Positions 47,524 through 60,642 of a stretch of 64,000 nt of DNA are shown here, piece by piece; positions within the stretch are counted from its first letter, which is position 1, and each line of letters begins with the position of its first letter. Made by a program: the position numbers and the translations under genes. Source of the stretch: Paramecium octaurelia (lineage: Eukaryota; Ciliophora; Oligohymenophorea; Peniculida; Parameciidae); assembly GCA_905182995.1 (NCBI GenBank), contig CAJJDP010000129.1, positions 272,002 through 336,001 on the forward strand, in the 5' to 3' direction. The notes under the pieces are model-generated. The model made no database searches. It was not told the DNA's origin and was given only the letters and a program-made list of their open reading frames with translations.

Positions 47524-48552
47524 TCATTTTTATTCAAATTTGACAACTCCTTGTGAATATTCTTTTGCAATCTGACTCAGGATTCTCTTCTACTTAAATG
47601 CCAATCCTACAAAAAATCACAATATTTTGATACCTTCACTTGGAGCACAAGTCTAGATTCGTTTTATTGCCTCTTATGTGGCTTCAATTAACTTATCAAT
47701 GCTCAACACATCCTTCTAACATTGATCTAGTCGTTATTTTGACGTAGTTTCAACTGGACTTTTATTGATTATCTTCATAATAGATTCATAATGAATTTAT
47801 AATTGTTCTGTTTCCTTGTCTAATTATTAAATAAATTTAGTGATTTTATCCTAAACCCTCACTTCGTTAAGCTCCATCTAGTCATTATTTTGAGTCAGTA
47901 ACTTTTCTAAAGCAAATATATTTTATTCAAAATCTCTTCTTGAGCTTTCACTTCTATCAATTGTCTATTATTTGAATGGTGATAGTTTGCATGATCGAAT
48001 TTATTCTAAAATATATTGAACTGCAATTACCAGATAAAATTAGTAGTGCATCTTAATATTCGTTTTCAATTTGCATTTCTTAAATGAAGGTTTGGGTATC
48101 TTATAATTGGAGTAATTTCTAATCTCGACTTATCCAACTAACAAAAAATTAGTTTAATTTATTCACTCTGTTTTGTTCATTCATTGTCTCATAAAATGAA
48201 GAACTGCTTTGACATTTGATTTAATTAAGTTTTTCAACCCTATTCTGGTTTTATACAATACGAGATGTCAACCATGATGTAAACTTTTCATTTTTTTCCT
48301 TTCTTAATTATTATAAACTCTTTACTCATTAACGATAAAGTCTAACCCTCTTTATATGCGATCGCATTGTTGATTCTTTGCTCTTCTTTATTCTTTCATA
48401 ATTTGCATTTGTCTTTCCATTTTTTTCATTTATTTTTCATAAGTCGGTTAATAGTTGGCTTACCAGTCGATCGATTTATGAAATACTTCTAAAAGTTCTA
48501 ATTTGATGCACAAGGATACTGAAAATGCCAGAAATATAAGAAAATATTTCAT
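47524..48552 (-). CDS. secreted coiled-coil protein
   Basis: A signal peptide (MKYFLIFLAFSVSLC) is followed by about 310 residues of mostly helical sequence with scattered cysteines (about one per 60 residues) and heptads, for example FALEKLLTQNNDQMELNEVR and RLDQCQKDVLSIDKLIEATQ. Introns of 23, 25 and 27 nt near 48315, 48020 and 47620 restore the frame; the last joins APSEG to LAFKQKRILSQIAKEY. The layout is similar to the secreted protein at 4676-6130 but without the acidic tail, and the two share no clear segments by eye. It fits a secretory-granule or surface protein in general terms only. Confidence 0.72.
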
Positions 48553-48642
48553 TTTATTTTCGTTTTTTTATTAATAATATAAAAAGGCATAGTTAAAAGT
48601 GCAAAAAGTATATAATTATTATTCATTTATTAATTAAAATGA

Positions 48643-50472
48643 TCATTACCCACATTCGAACTTGAACTCACAGTTTTTTATCTCAGTACCATCCTTGTTA
48701 GTAGCAGTTGCATATATACAAGTAGTTCCAAATAATAAGGTAACTTTCACAGTCTTGTCCTCAACAGATTGCAGAGGCTTCCCAATGTCAATGCACAATT
48801 CTCCTAACTATTAAACCCCCTATTCATCAACGAACTCCACCTCCCTCTTTTCAGTTACATAAAAAATGATCCTCATAATTGTTTGTCTGGATCTAACTGG
48901 ACAATATATTTTTGTATGAACTTCATCGCAACTATATAATTATAGTATTAGAATTATACCCAACAGCATCTCCTTTCCTAACAAAAGCATCAAAAACATC
49001 CTCACTAAACTCCTCTCCTTCAATAATGACTTTTTTTTTAATAGGATGTCTTTCAGCATCAAAAGTTGTTAATGTATTAATTCCGTAAGTTTTCTTTGCT
49101 ATTCTACTTGTAATTGATCTTGGACTCAACCCAAATAAACAAGCTCCTCTTATGACTGAAACTTAAGGTCTTCTTGGAACCAAAATCTAAATTGTATTAT
49201 TTTCGAATCTTTTAATAATTTCTTATTTCAAGAATGGAGATTCACTAAAACCTCCAACCATAAATATAAAGTTTACTTTTTCTTTTTTCTATTCCACTTA
49301 AACCAATAATTAAGCTACTTTATTTTTAATATTTTCAAATAGAGTCTAAAAGAATGAAGCCATCAAAGCTGATGGAATCTCAACATTTGATAATCCTTTT
49401 AATTTCACTTGATACTCAGGAGGATGTTTTTAATTATGATCTTTAACTAACTATTACAATTTATTAGTATTCAAGTCTTCCCCCAAATATGAGAATTTTA
49501 TCATACATTTTTCATCCTTGTTCCCTTTAAATTTCCTTTTGAGTATTTCAAAATCTCTTAAAATATCTAAACGAGCAATAGCATTTTGTTAATATTGTCT
49601 AAATAGTTTATCTCCCAAGAACTCCTTCAAGAATTCCTCAAAATATAGATCTACATATTTGGAACCCCACTCGCAACCACCAGATGATGGTATTAATTCA
49701 TTGCATAAGAATTTCTCATTTGATTCGCATAATAATTTATGCACAGTGATATCAACAGTCCCACCTCCACAATCCAATACCATCACAACAGAGTTCTTTG
49801 CCATTTGTTCCTTTAGTGTTTGTTCAGCATCTTCTCTACATTGAATGGATGCACCTTCTGGTTCCAAACACAGTAATAAATTCGGAGAATTTAAGTGATC
49901 TACTATGCCTGCTTCGACAGCTGCCTTTCTCATAAATTATTTGTGTTCCTCACTCCATAAGGCTGGTACTGTTAAGACCCATCTGATTTTAGTGGGTATC
50001 ACTTTACCTACTTGTTCCTTCAATTTCTAAATTGCTCTATTGCTTATATATTTTAATGTTTCTCTTATTATTAGCATCAATGAGAGCTCACGATTATCCA
50101 ATGACCTGGCTTGATTATGCATATGATACAAATGCATTTTATACTAAGAATTTTATAATTATTTTTTACATTTTAAAACAAATAGGCTGTTTCACCATCA
50201 TCCAACATGCTTGCATATTTTTAAAGTGCTTGAGATCCAAATTCAATAAATTAACCATTATTATCAAATAGAATTGCAGTTGGTGTTTTTTGGTCATCTG
50301 TGTCATCGCATGGATTGAATACCTCTATTCTAGGTTTGCCTTCCTTATCCAGGATTCTTGGAGCCAATCCAAATCTAAAATAATTCACTCTCACATTATA
50401 CCCTGATGCTCCAGTCCCAAAATCTATTGCAATTACATGAGTAAATGCAGTATCGTCTTTTAATAAAGCCAT
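48643..50472 (-). CDS. HSPA12-like Hsp70-family protein
   Basis: The ATPase fold of the HSPA12 branch is clear: VIAIDFGTGASGYNVRV (phosphate loop 1), IRWVLTVPALWSEEHKQFMR with the HSPA12-style P-A-x-W, LCLEPEGASIQC, VVMVLDCGGGTVDITVHKL (phosphate loop 2), IPSSGGCEWGSKYVD and FIFMVGGFSESPFLKQEI (adenosine site). The C-terminal 130 residues are beta-rich and lack the Hsp70 lid helix and EEVD tail. Introns of 26 nt near 50155 and 28 nt near 48935 are needed. About 590 residues. HSPA12 proteins bind ATP, but whether they act as chaperones is not settled. The gene is divergent from the next one, 70 bp between starts. Confidence 0.9.
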
Positions 50473-50542
50473 TTTTATTAACTGTAAATTCTGATTTAAA
50501 TTTAAATATAAAAAATAAATGTTTTAACAGCATAATTTAAAT

Positions 50543-51393
50543 ATGAAGAATAATTATGCCAAAGAAAATTACTAAAAACCTTAAGATTATTTGGATGGAA
50601 CACAGGAAGAATTAAGAGGAAAAATAAAACTTTTAATGAACAAGTTGCAATTGACTAAAAAAGAAAAAGAGAATCTCACAAAAGAAAATTAAAATCTATA
50701 ACATGAAATACTATAGATGCAATCTCATCTCAGATGCATGGTCTCTGGCTTTTCCAACACTAGCATACAATTTCCCATGGCAAATGAATTAAGTAATTCT
50801 ATTGCGGAATTTTATAAATGTGAATGTTTTGATATATTTTTCGATGTGTTGACTTAAGAATTAAATCTCAAAGGTATTATTTATTTCTTTTCCACCTCAA
50901 TGATTCGAATTGACAAAATCATACAAGAATACTTCCAACCACTATTCAAACATATTATGGAGGTAATATTATAAACAAATTCGTTTAGGTGGGATGTTTC
51001 ACCAACATAGACGGACCCATACTAAACGTTATGCGAAAATCATTTCAAGGAAATTACAAATCAATCTACGAAAAATGCATGCGAAATCAAACATCCACAA
51101 GAATAGAGTTATAAAAATACCTAAAACTAAACAACAACGACTTGATCGAAGCCTTCTTCAACAAATTGGCAGAAATCATGTTTAACTGCTACATCAGTGA
51201 TCCTACCTTGACCTTTGATATCCAATCAATTGGGCAGAAGATAGCATTCAATCAACAGAAACACGACCCCATTGATGGATTCATCAAGAACAAAGAAGAG
51301 TGCATAATATTAATGCCAGCGGTGTTTAAAAACCAAGAATTAATGACCAAATCATTAGTGATGTCCTATTCGTATTAATTAGAAAACAACTGA
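50543..51393 (+). CDS. hypothetical protein with N-terminal coiled coil
   Basis: About 275 residues with one 26-nt intron near 50963. The first 70 residues are a coiled coil (GKIKLLMNKLQLTKKEKENL). The rest is a compact mixed domain, including ELSNSIAEFYKCECFDIFFD, GCFTNIDGPILNVMRKSFQG and FFNKLAEIMFNCYISDPTLT, ending in SLVMSYSYQLENN. I do not recognise the domain. The start at 50543 keeps the long frame; the nearer ATG at 50557 is in another frame. It is convergent with the small gene to its right, 28 bp apart. Confidence 0.7.
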
Positions 51394-51421
51394 AAATTAT
51401 AAAATAATTAAATAGTATAAG

Positions 51422-51748
51422 TCATTCTTCATTTATCTGATCTTATATTATGATTTACTCCTATTCCTGTTGCTGATTCATCTGTTACTCCAACTCCTCC
51501 TTGTCCTCTTGTTAAACCTAAAACTGCGATTATTCTTGATCCTCATTCTCCACTTCCTCCACCTTCGATAAATTGTGATGATGCTCAACTTTTGGCTATT
51601 CCATTTACTTCTGTAAATTCTTCATATTATTATCCAAATTGCCTAATAAATCCATTATCTATCTATTATTTTGATCGTAATGTTATTCACATGCAGTATT
51701 TTATTCATGAATTAATTACATTAGTTTTTCAAATGAATCGGAACTCAT
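51422..51748 (-). CDS. small glutamine/glutamate-rich protein
   Basis: A single frame of 108 residues. The first 60 are helical (MSSDSFEKLMQLIHEQ, then QIMDLLGNLDNNMKNLQKQM) and the last 45 are Q/E repeats (VQQEDKEELEQQMNQQQEQE). Most of those glutamines are TAA or TAG codons. No family recognised. Spacing to both neighbours is that of a real gene (28 bp and 154 bp). Confidence 0.6.
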
Positions 51749-51902
51749 AAATTTTAATTATTATATTATTATTATGAATATCAGATATTAAATTTAGAAG
51801 TTTATATCATTTATATTAGAGTTTTCTTTGCTCTAAGAAACAGAATTTTAGGTTAATGATTTCGCTTTAATTATATTTACTACCCTAAGTTCATTAATAC
51901 CA

Positions 51903-54900
51903 ATGTCGTATTCTATTATACCTGCTGAGGGTTAATCAAGGAATAATATTTACTTTTAAATTTTAGGAAAAATAATAAGACCTCATTTATTTATTGAAGA
52001 TACAGACCAAGGATATTCAATATTTCTATTTGTTATTTCTGGTGTGATAATTATGCATTACATTGTTTATTTTATTATATCGAAAAACAATATTGAAGAT
52101 TTAAAATCGAATCTCTATTTATAGATTATTACTTTTTGTAATCAAATCTATGATATTTGGTTAATTAATATTATTTTGGAGATGTTACTAAAAAGAGCGG
52201 ATGCTTTATCAATTTTAACTTTGCTCATTTATTTGGTGTTTTTGCTCTATCGCTTATTCATCACGAAGGTTTAGTTGTTCCTATAACAGAACACCTTCAA
52301 TCTATCCAATTAGTCATTTCTAATATACATAGCCTAAATCCTAAATCTTGTTTAAATAGGCATCTTTAGTTTTAACACTTCAATTGATGGGATCATGACA
52401 TTTTATCTGGGCATTATAGGCCTTTTGATCAATATAGCGATTTTCACAAATGCAATAATTTACTTCCCGTATTTGAATAAGAATATCTTCCTAATTGTTT
52501 TTGCCATCAACTTTAATTCTATAATTTACAATCTTTTTTTTCTGATATCTTTGGAAAGTAAAATGGAAATGGGATACATAGAATTGCTCTTTATTTTCTA
52601 GTTGCCCATGAATTTCAAAATAGCAACATACTTTTATTCTAAAAAACAATTACTCACAATTGGACAGTAATCCAATCCTTCTCAAATTGTCAACTTGATT
52701 TTAGAATTGAAATCCAAATTCTCCTACTCTAAGCAGCGTGTTCTCATCGAATCAATAGTGAGCAAGGGCATGAAAAAAGTGGACGTTGAACCATCGAGAC
52801 TCACAGTTCTAAACCAGGAGGATATTTATGACTTTTATATTAGGTTGAGTTTAAAGCACTAAGAGGTAAAAAGTTCAAATTTGTGTTTAGTTGGTTCAAG
52901 AAGACTTCATCTCTCACTTATCCCTCCTCCTGAAATTGGAATTCTACTTCTAGGCTTTCTTATACATATCCAAATGGGAACACAAAAAAGGACAAACAAT
53001 ATTGAACAAAATCAAGTTCCTGATATGTGCTAGAAAGTGTAGACAGAAGTTGAATTATCACATGATGTAAAAGAACAACTTTGATACCGATAAAGATTTT
53101 GAGTTGAACATAAAGAAGTTCATGGATATAGAATCAAAAAATCTAGAATTATGTAAGCGAATTATTTTGTTGTGTTAGAAGAAGATAGAATACTTTAAAG
53201 AGTTCGATTACGATCAAATTGATAAGCTCTACTCCAAATCAAACACTTTAGTCTTGGAATTAGATACATTGAAGGAGTTTGTTCAAGATCTTTACAGACA
53301 ATATCCGAGCAATAGGATGCAGAATATCTTGGCCTTTATTTATGCTGAATTACTTAATGATTACTTATCTGCTATGAAAGTATTTTGTTAAGCAGCCTTA
53401 TAAGAAGATAAGGTTTATAAAAATGTCTCAAATCTTAAAATTGATCTCTATTCAACCAAAACTACATATTTGATGGTCAATTTAGATAACATGCAAATAA
53501 TTAGGAATTCAAGCAATGCTTATGATTTCTTTTAAGTAGACTAATTAATTTTAGATGATCTAATACCCAATGGAATAAAAGACTATCATTCGAGTATGAT
53601 AAAAACATTTATCAAGACTGGAAAATCCAAATTCTTTAGGAATGTTCAAGAAGGCTTGATTGCCAAAAAAGGATTTTGTGAAGGAGTGAATATTGTAACT
53701 GAAATTTTATTTGAGAAAAATTAACTCAACGCGTTAATCCTATTGTCTATTTAAGATGAAAATCAAATAATCATGGTGGTTGATAATTAGCACAAAATTG
53801 TAGGATTGAGTGAAGAATTTTTTGAAATTGTTGGAGGAACTCCAGATCAAATTGAATTAATTTATGGGATCCCAGTTGATTATGTTATTCCTAAATTCAA
53901 ATTCCATATTGAAGACAACCAAGTTCAGTAAATATAACTTAGATTCCTAACCAAACCAAAATTATTTGATTTTGTCACACTACTAATTCATTATAAACAA
54001 AAAAGAAATATAACAGATCTTATGGATGGTTGTTGGCTAGATCAATATAATTTTGATACTTACTCCACTCACTGTTGCATTTAGAATAACGATGATAAAT
54101 ATTACATTGTTAGATTTAATTACTTAAAAAATGGAACCAGAAGAGGCAGTCAAAGTGCTTCTAGAACTTTAACACAAAAGTCATATTTCTAATAACATGG
54201 CAACAACATAAGTGAAATAGAAATGGATGAACAAATTGAAATGCTGATTCCCTATGAAGAGTCAGAACCAAAATACATCAATGATATAGTTATACTACAA
54301 AACCCAGATTTGCTATTATCTAATAGAGAATCACATAACAACGATGGTATTGGATTTTTAGTGGATGATTAATTTATTGGCAAAAATACTTCAAGGCAAA
54401 ATGAATCGTAAAGTAAAACTTATTAACCTTTGTAATCCCTCTAATAACAACAAAAATACTTCATTGAAAAATCTAAAATTAATTAAAAATATTCGAAAAG
54501 CAATGATGATGATTCATAAGATGTTTAAATGGAAGGGTAATCGTCCTAGGTTAGTTAATTAAGTGGGTAGAAAAAGGCATTTTACTATAAAAAATACATT
54601 TTGATGGAAAAGATGTTGCAATCCCCTAATTCAAATCAGATCTAAAAAATATTTATGTTTTTTGTGATGTTACAATTAATAGTCTTCATAGCTTAGGTTG
54701 CTATTTCCTTATCTTCAAGTTCATCAACTTTAGATTATTACTTAACCAATATCGATCTTCTTTAGATCAAATATTATCTATTTCAACCAGTAGAATCATT
54801 TATTGTTACTAGATATACAATTATCAATTACAATGCTCAATACACAGCAAAGTCGTTAACAAAGAGTGAATTGGATAAATATCTAGAATTTCCAAACTCA

Positions 54901-56440
54901 AATTTAAATTTAGGATTCGATGATGTTTAATAGAATTAAGCAGCGATCTTAAATAGACTCACTCTATAAGATTTCTTAGCTTAATATTATGACTTTTATA
55001 TTTACATTAAAACTGATGTAGGAGAACTTTATAATATCACCATGAGATAGTCATTAAGTATTCTAATCAACTATTAATACACTTTCAAAGCTGCCTATAA
55101 ATACGATGGTAAAACTGTCTCAGATTCACCTTATATATTTTACTCTTACAGAAATCTACTTACTCTATATAATGCATTTGATCTTTTAAATTAATAATTA
55201 TACGTTGAAAGTAATTTGAGAATCGAACTAGATTTGGATAAAGAATTAACGTTGTTTTATCCTTTTGTTATTTTAATTTTAATTATTGTTAGTTTGGAAA
55301 TCTTTTGGTATCTGAAGAATCAAGGAAGAATTGCTTCATTATTAGGCTTTATGACTTTTAATGAAGCATATACAATTCAGTAAGACATTGATAGATTTAC
55401 TCATTATGTTGAAAGCATATCTAAGAGTAGTGATACATTATTTAAATACCAATTCCAAATTGATAAAAAGGAGAATTAATTGAAATTGCAATAAAAATAA
55501 TTATAGATTGAAACTTCCATTAAAAGATTATAATACCAGAAAAAATTGCTTTCGAATAAGTTTGGATTCTGCTTGATACTTATTTAATTCATTATTCTAA
55601 TCTCCTTTTCGATTGCTAAATATTATGTTAATCTAAATTATTTTACTTAATTTAAACCAACCGCTTACTTTTATTAATAAATTACGGACCTTGGAACTAA
55701 TATTCCAACAATTTATGCCATGAGGGAAGTGCTTTACTATAGATGGAGATATCCATTTTATAAGGACGATGATTTGGAGTAAATTCTAGAACAAATTATA
55801 GATTGTTTGGCTTAAGTGCAAAATGTAACTGCATATTTATAAAATCTATAAATGTATTTATATAAATTCAATTTTAGAAACTAGTATTTATTAAGTTCAG
55901 ACTTTAGTGATTACATGTAAACAATATCCTCAACAAACATTTGTAACTTTTTAGATGATAGCATGAAAGAGAAATCCATGGCTTTGTGTTAGATAACTTT
56001 AGGTGGAAGTTTTCTAAATGGCCTAACTGGATCTTTAATTTATATATATACAAACATCTAAAATGAAATGTAGATTAATAAATTTCTAAATAAAACTGAA
56101 AATACTAGAAATGAATTAGAAGGAGCCTTTATTATAAGTCAAGTTATAAAATAAGTCAATACTTATATGAAGGCTGATCTAACAAATTAGACCAATAATA
56201 TATTATCTAGCATCATAGTAAGATTTCTATATTTAGTTTTAGTACTTGTGTGTCTTTGCTTTTGTCTTCGTTGTAATATCAATCCTTTTTCTATTTTATA
56301 TCATAAATCCCTTTCTTAAACGACAATATTATATTGCAAAAAGATATCTCTATTTAATACCTTAATAGACTTTGTTTCTAGATGATGCTTTTGAAAGATT
56401 AGCCAGATCCGTAATGTAAGATTAAGAAATAATGGCATGA
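51903..56440 (+). CDS. large polytopic membrane protein with PAS-like domain (tiny-macrocysts-like)
   Basis: About 1490 residues. Seven or so hydrophobic helices occupy the first 250 residues (ISGVIIMHYIVYFII, LTLLIYLVFLLYRLF, FYLGIIGLLINIAIFTNAII). A long cytosolic helical part follows, then a PAS-like domain (LILLSIQDENQIIMVVDNQH, IVGLSEEFFEIVGGTPDQIE, GIPVDYVIPKF), a polar Q-rich linker, and a C-terminal block with four more helices and two outside domains (DLGTNIPTIYAMREVLYYRW). It ends with LKRQYYIAKRYLYLIPQQTL. Introns of 25 nt near 52868 and 25 nt near 56219 were placed; the rest is one frame. The layout matches the ciliate family related to Dictyostelium Tiny macrocysts proteins, whose function is poorly known. 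A close paralog ends at 62800 in opposite orientation. Confidence 0.8.
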
Positions 56441-56802
56441 TAATCAAGTTTTTTTATTCATTTTTATGATTGACACAATTAAAATAATTTATAATTTTGA
56501 TTTCAAATATTGTTGAAATATATTCAGCAGATAAAGAAATTGTGATAAATCAATATTACATCTATTAGAGTAGGTTATTAATTTTATAATCTTATTTAAA
56601 ATCTTAGGATGTATAATGATTTTCTTTTTATATAAATTGATTAAGAACATAAATATGAATATATATTCTATTTTTCAGTAGTTATTTTTTAATATATTAT
56701 AATTCCAGTCTCATAAGGATAATCAGAATCTTATTCTGTATCTAACATCCAGTAGTAATTCAATTGCATTCAATTCAATTAATTAATTTTATATAAATAT
56801 TT
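56441..56802. other. tandem spacer upstream of the B-box/kelch gene
   Basis: 362 bp of AT-rich sequence with an ATTCAATT-type short repeat at about 56760-56785. No gene recognised. It should include the promoter of the downstream gene. Confidence 0.5.
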
Positions 56803-58493
56803 ATGTTCAATATTCAAAATTCTCCTAATCCTAGTGAAATAGGGTTTGGTTAAACTTTTTAGTTGTAAGCACCTTGTGTAACACATTAAGGCTAGAGTAT
56901 AACTAATTTCTGTAAACAGCCTAGTTGCTTAATGCCTCTATGTCCAAAATGTATTCCTTAACATTTGGACAAACATCGATAATAAGGGTAATTTCCAGAC
57001 TTAGTCACAGTCGATGAAATGCATGAAGAAACATTACAACTAATAAACACTCATTTAATAAATTTGAATTAAGCCATATAGTTATTATAATAATTCAAAG
57101 ATTCAAAAACAGATGCTCATGGGTAATTGCATACGAAGCTTAGCAATGCAAAATTGAGAGTATAGTAAATGGTGGATTAATTTTTTGATGAATTGTTTAA
57201 CGAATTAGATTAAGTCACAAAGACAGACAGAACAAATTTAGATGTTGAATTATAATAAATGGAAAGATCGTTAAATTTAAAAATTCAAGAATTTCAATAG
57301 ATTGATTAAAAACTAAGGACTCCAAAGTATCTAAAGCAAATCATACAATTATAAACAACAAATTTCCTGTAACAAACACAACAATAACGAGTTGAATGTG
57401 AAGCATTTATTGAAGAAGTCTCAAAACATACTTTAGATATCTAAATTGATGAGTAGGAACTATACTTTCTTAAAATTTAATTGGGATAGTATACATCCAT
57501 AAAAAATGCAGAATATTATAAGAATCAATAAATTCAACCTTCTTCATTAATTCCAAAAAACACAGCTTATAATCATCCATATTTGACAAGTGAAATTTAA
57601 ACAGCTTAAATAGAACAATCACCATATAAAAGATTGGAACAATAATGTATAATATTTTGTTGAATAATGTAGTTTAACAAGTTGGTATCTCCAATTTTAC
57701 CATAAATTTACCGGATTTCTATGATCCTCTTTGTAGTTAAAAATATTTGCATTATTTCACTGATAAATCAGTATTTTTCTTGAATTTAGAATGGGTTTAG
57801 AATCCCAGATGGCAAGAAGTTAGATTGAATTGTTAAGTACCAATAAAAAGTTCATCTGCGCGTTCACAATAAGGAGATATATTTGTGATTGGTGGTTATA
57901 TTGGAAATTAATTGAGTTCTTAAATTTTCAAATTAGATTTGAAATAGCAGACCTTAATATCTACTGATCAACTATAATATCCTCGACATTCATCAGCCGG
58001 AGTATTCCTATAAAATAAATTATACGTTCTTGGAGGACAAAATCAGAACGAAGATTTAAATACAATAGAGAGTTTAGAATTACAAATGAGTAAGGCGAGG
58101 TCTGTTATTGAAACCAGAGTAAACCTGCCAAAAATGAATCAGGGTGGTGCTAATTTATCAGTATGTGCCTTTAGATAATATGTAATTAAAGCAACACCCT
58201 TGGAAGTATTTGATACTAAACTATTGAAATGGACCTCATTTAACATTAATATCAACAGAGGGGTAGGGTTAGTGGCTATAAATAATTCTAATGTATTAAT
58301 CTTTGGAAATGGATAATATTAACTATTAAAAATGGTGGATTAATAAAATTTATAATTTACAACTGAGAATTTACCAAATCCTCCTTAAATTGCTTAAGTA
58401 CAAAATGGCAGTTTGATTCATTTAGGAAAAATTTATGCTGTAACAAACAGTTGCAACTTCATTATAGGAACACCTGAAAGATGGATATTATGA
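56803..58493 (+). CDS. B-box zinc finger and kelch-repeat protein
   Basis: The N terminus has a B-box-like zinc site: APCVTHQGQSITNFCKQPSC with CPKCIPQHLDKH after it, the C-x2-H ... C-x(5-7)-C-x2-C ... H-x3-H pattern. A coiled coil of about 200 residues follows (for example QMERSLNLKIQEFQQIDQKL), then kelch-type beta-propeller blades (GDIFVIGGYIGNQLSS, NKLYVLGGQNQNEDLNTIES, NVLIFGNGQYQ, GKIYAVTNSCNFIIG). A 26-nt intron lies near 57647. About 554 residues. The B-box/coiled-coil/propeller order is that of TRIM-like proteins without a RING, so ubiquitin ligase activity is not implied. This combination is common in ciliate genomes; the binding partner is unknown. Confidence 0.85.
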
Positions 58494-58542
58494 GAATTAT
58501 CAATTTATTAGAATACATATTTATAATTATTGTAATTTATAG

Positions 58543-59238
58543 TCAATCAACTAATATTCTAGCTAATGGCTGATAGAACTTATCTTTATCATATTACCAT
58601 CTAGTACTGATGTCAAAATATTTAATAGGAGCATCACCAAATTCGTAATCCTTGTATTCATCAAATAATTGTTGAAAGTTGATTTTACAATCCTTCAATC
58701 GAAACAATGTTATATGGAATTTCTCTGCTCTGAACATTTTTGATTATTGGTCCATGATTAGGTTCATTGATTTTAAATCATCTGAATCAAAGATTTCTGC
58801 TTATAAGAATTATCTAATTATAAAGTCAGAAACTGGCAATAGTGAAGTTTCATCTACATTTAAATAAATGATATTTAAATCTTCATAAGGTCCTCGTTTG
58901 TAATATTTATTTTATTGATTTACTCGATTTTGAAAGCAACCTAAACCTTTGAGTCTAATAGATGAGTTTTTTAAATAGTTTTTTATTGTTTGCTCATTAT
59001 CTATGAATATTTATTTAGCTTTATTTATTTTTTCTTAATTAGACAGTCCAAGCATTGATATTGTTATGTGAAATAGAAATGGGTTATTTTGATTCATTGA
59101 TTAATCATAATTGTATTTTTTATGAATGTCTTCCATCAATTTCTAAAGCTTCCCTTAAGTAGGCTGTAAAATTAAAGGTACACTAACAAAATGAGTAAAA
59201 GTAGCTTAATTTTTTTGGACAAATCTCCTTTGCTTCAT
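58543..59238 (-). CDS. 2H phosphoesterase (AKAP7/ASCC1-like)
   Basis: The 2H family cleaves cyclic phosphates or 2'-5' linked RNA with two H-x-T/S motifs. Both are visible: FLFHITISMLGL in the first half and KFHITLFRLKD in the second, about 120 residues apart. The N-terminal strand THFVSVPLILQPT fits the start of the AKAP7 nuclear-ligand-like domain, and SIRLKGLGCFQNR is the strand between them. About 231 residues with no intron, so the protein is little more than one domain. The ATG at 59238 is the first in frame. It is convergent with the kelch gene, 49 bp apart. Its substrate cannot be read from the sequence. Confidence 0.85.
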
Positions 59239-59526
59239 TTAAATAATAATAATTTATATTTAAAATATCAAAAGAGGAATACTTTCTACTCAATCTTTAA
59301 CTCATAAAGAACTTACGAAAAATATTTAAAAATACTATCTAAACATGTATAAATCTAATATCTATCTTATTTTTCTTAATGTAATAAAAACAAAGAAGAT
59401 TCAAATACGTTCTCATTTTTATTTTTTTCACACTACTTAAAAATAGTCTTGGTGATTATCTAAGTGGAGAAATTTATTCTTATTTCTTACAAAAATCTCA
59501 TACAATAAAAATATATATAAATTATT

Positions 59527-60642
59527 TCATTACAATTTTAAGCATTCATCTAATATTTTATCATTGTCAACAGTTTCACTAAGATAAATTCATAAATGAT
59601 ACAGAAACAATTGTTTTGCAATGTCAAGATCTGAAAGAATTTCAATTTTATTTTTCATCTAAATTTTTAATGTTTTTTTATCTTTGAGAAATTTTGGATG
59701 TTTCTGATCTGCATAAAATATTATTAATGGAAAATAGAATGATTGTTAGGATTATTTTTCTAAATTTTTATTTCTTTCTATTAAGGAATTGGCCGTTTTC
59801 CATTTTTTAATTAGATCTGACAAATGCTTCTTTTTTCCCTAGACAATCTTTTATTTTATAATCTTGTGATATATTGCAAAATTACCAGCTTTTCTCTTTG
59901 CGTATCTCTGTCTTAAAGTTTTATCTTTCCAGAGAGTTCGGAACAAACATCTGATTTGACTTTTTTACCTTCTTTTCTTAATACCTTGGATGCTATCATC
60001 ACATTCAAAGCATCATAAACTCTACGCTTAATGTTTTACTCATCTTTAGACTCTAATTTATTATTGTCATACATTATCATAATCTAGCAATCTGCCTTCT
60101 TCCTTACTTAACTCCTAAATTAATCTCTCTGCTACATCTTTATAGGAAGTTGATCTCAATTCAAACACGATTTCTTTGACCTTTATTGACAAATGTCTAA
60201 GCCCTGTGCTTGATTATGTGTCCATATTTACCCTTTTGGCTTCTCATGGGTTAATTTTACTATTCATAATTATAAGTTCTTCGTTCTACTCTTTCTGATT
60301 GATATCTATTTAAATTGCTTAAATTAATTACCTTCTGCAAGGCTGTACCTTTTATGGCGTAGTGAATTATAGATTCGAATTTTTGGAGGGTTTCCTAATT
60401 TATTGTTTTGGTGAAAGTTATTCTGATTGAGGATAATCAAACATCATCTGCAATGGTTATGGATCAAAAGGGAATTCGTAATCACTTACATCCTAAGGCT
60501 TGACAATCTGAAAAGGACTATTTGGAAAAAGAAGATGCTTCTATGAGATATTGATGAACTGGGATTCTTCAAGCATTTGAGAAGGATCAGGAATGACTGG
60601 AGGATCATATGATCTTGAGTTGACATTATCATTAGTTATCAT
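59527..60642 (-). CDS. DP-type winged-helix transcription factor (E2F partner)
   Basis: DP proteins pair with E2F to bind promoters of cell-cycle genes. The winged helix shows GLRHLSIKVKEIVFELRSTS, YKDVAERLIQELS and EQNIKRRVYDALNVMIASKV, the last being the hallmark RRVYDALNVL recognition helix in the DP form, preceded by Q-N-I and lacking the E2F spacing. The N-terminal 110 residues are proline- and serine-containing and disordered. The C-terminal part is a helical dimerisation-like region (RYAKRKAGNFAIYHK, LIKKWKTANSLIERNKNL). Introns of 26, 28, about 22 and 24 nt were placed; one join after GKKVKSD is not resolved. About 320 residues. Confidence 0.85.
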
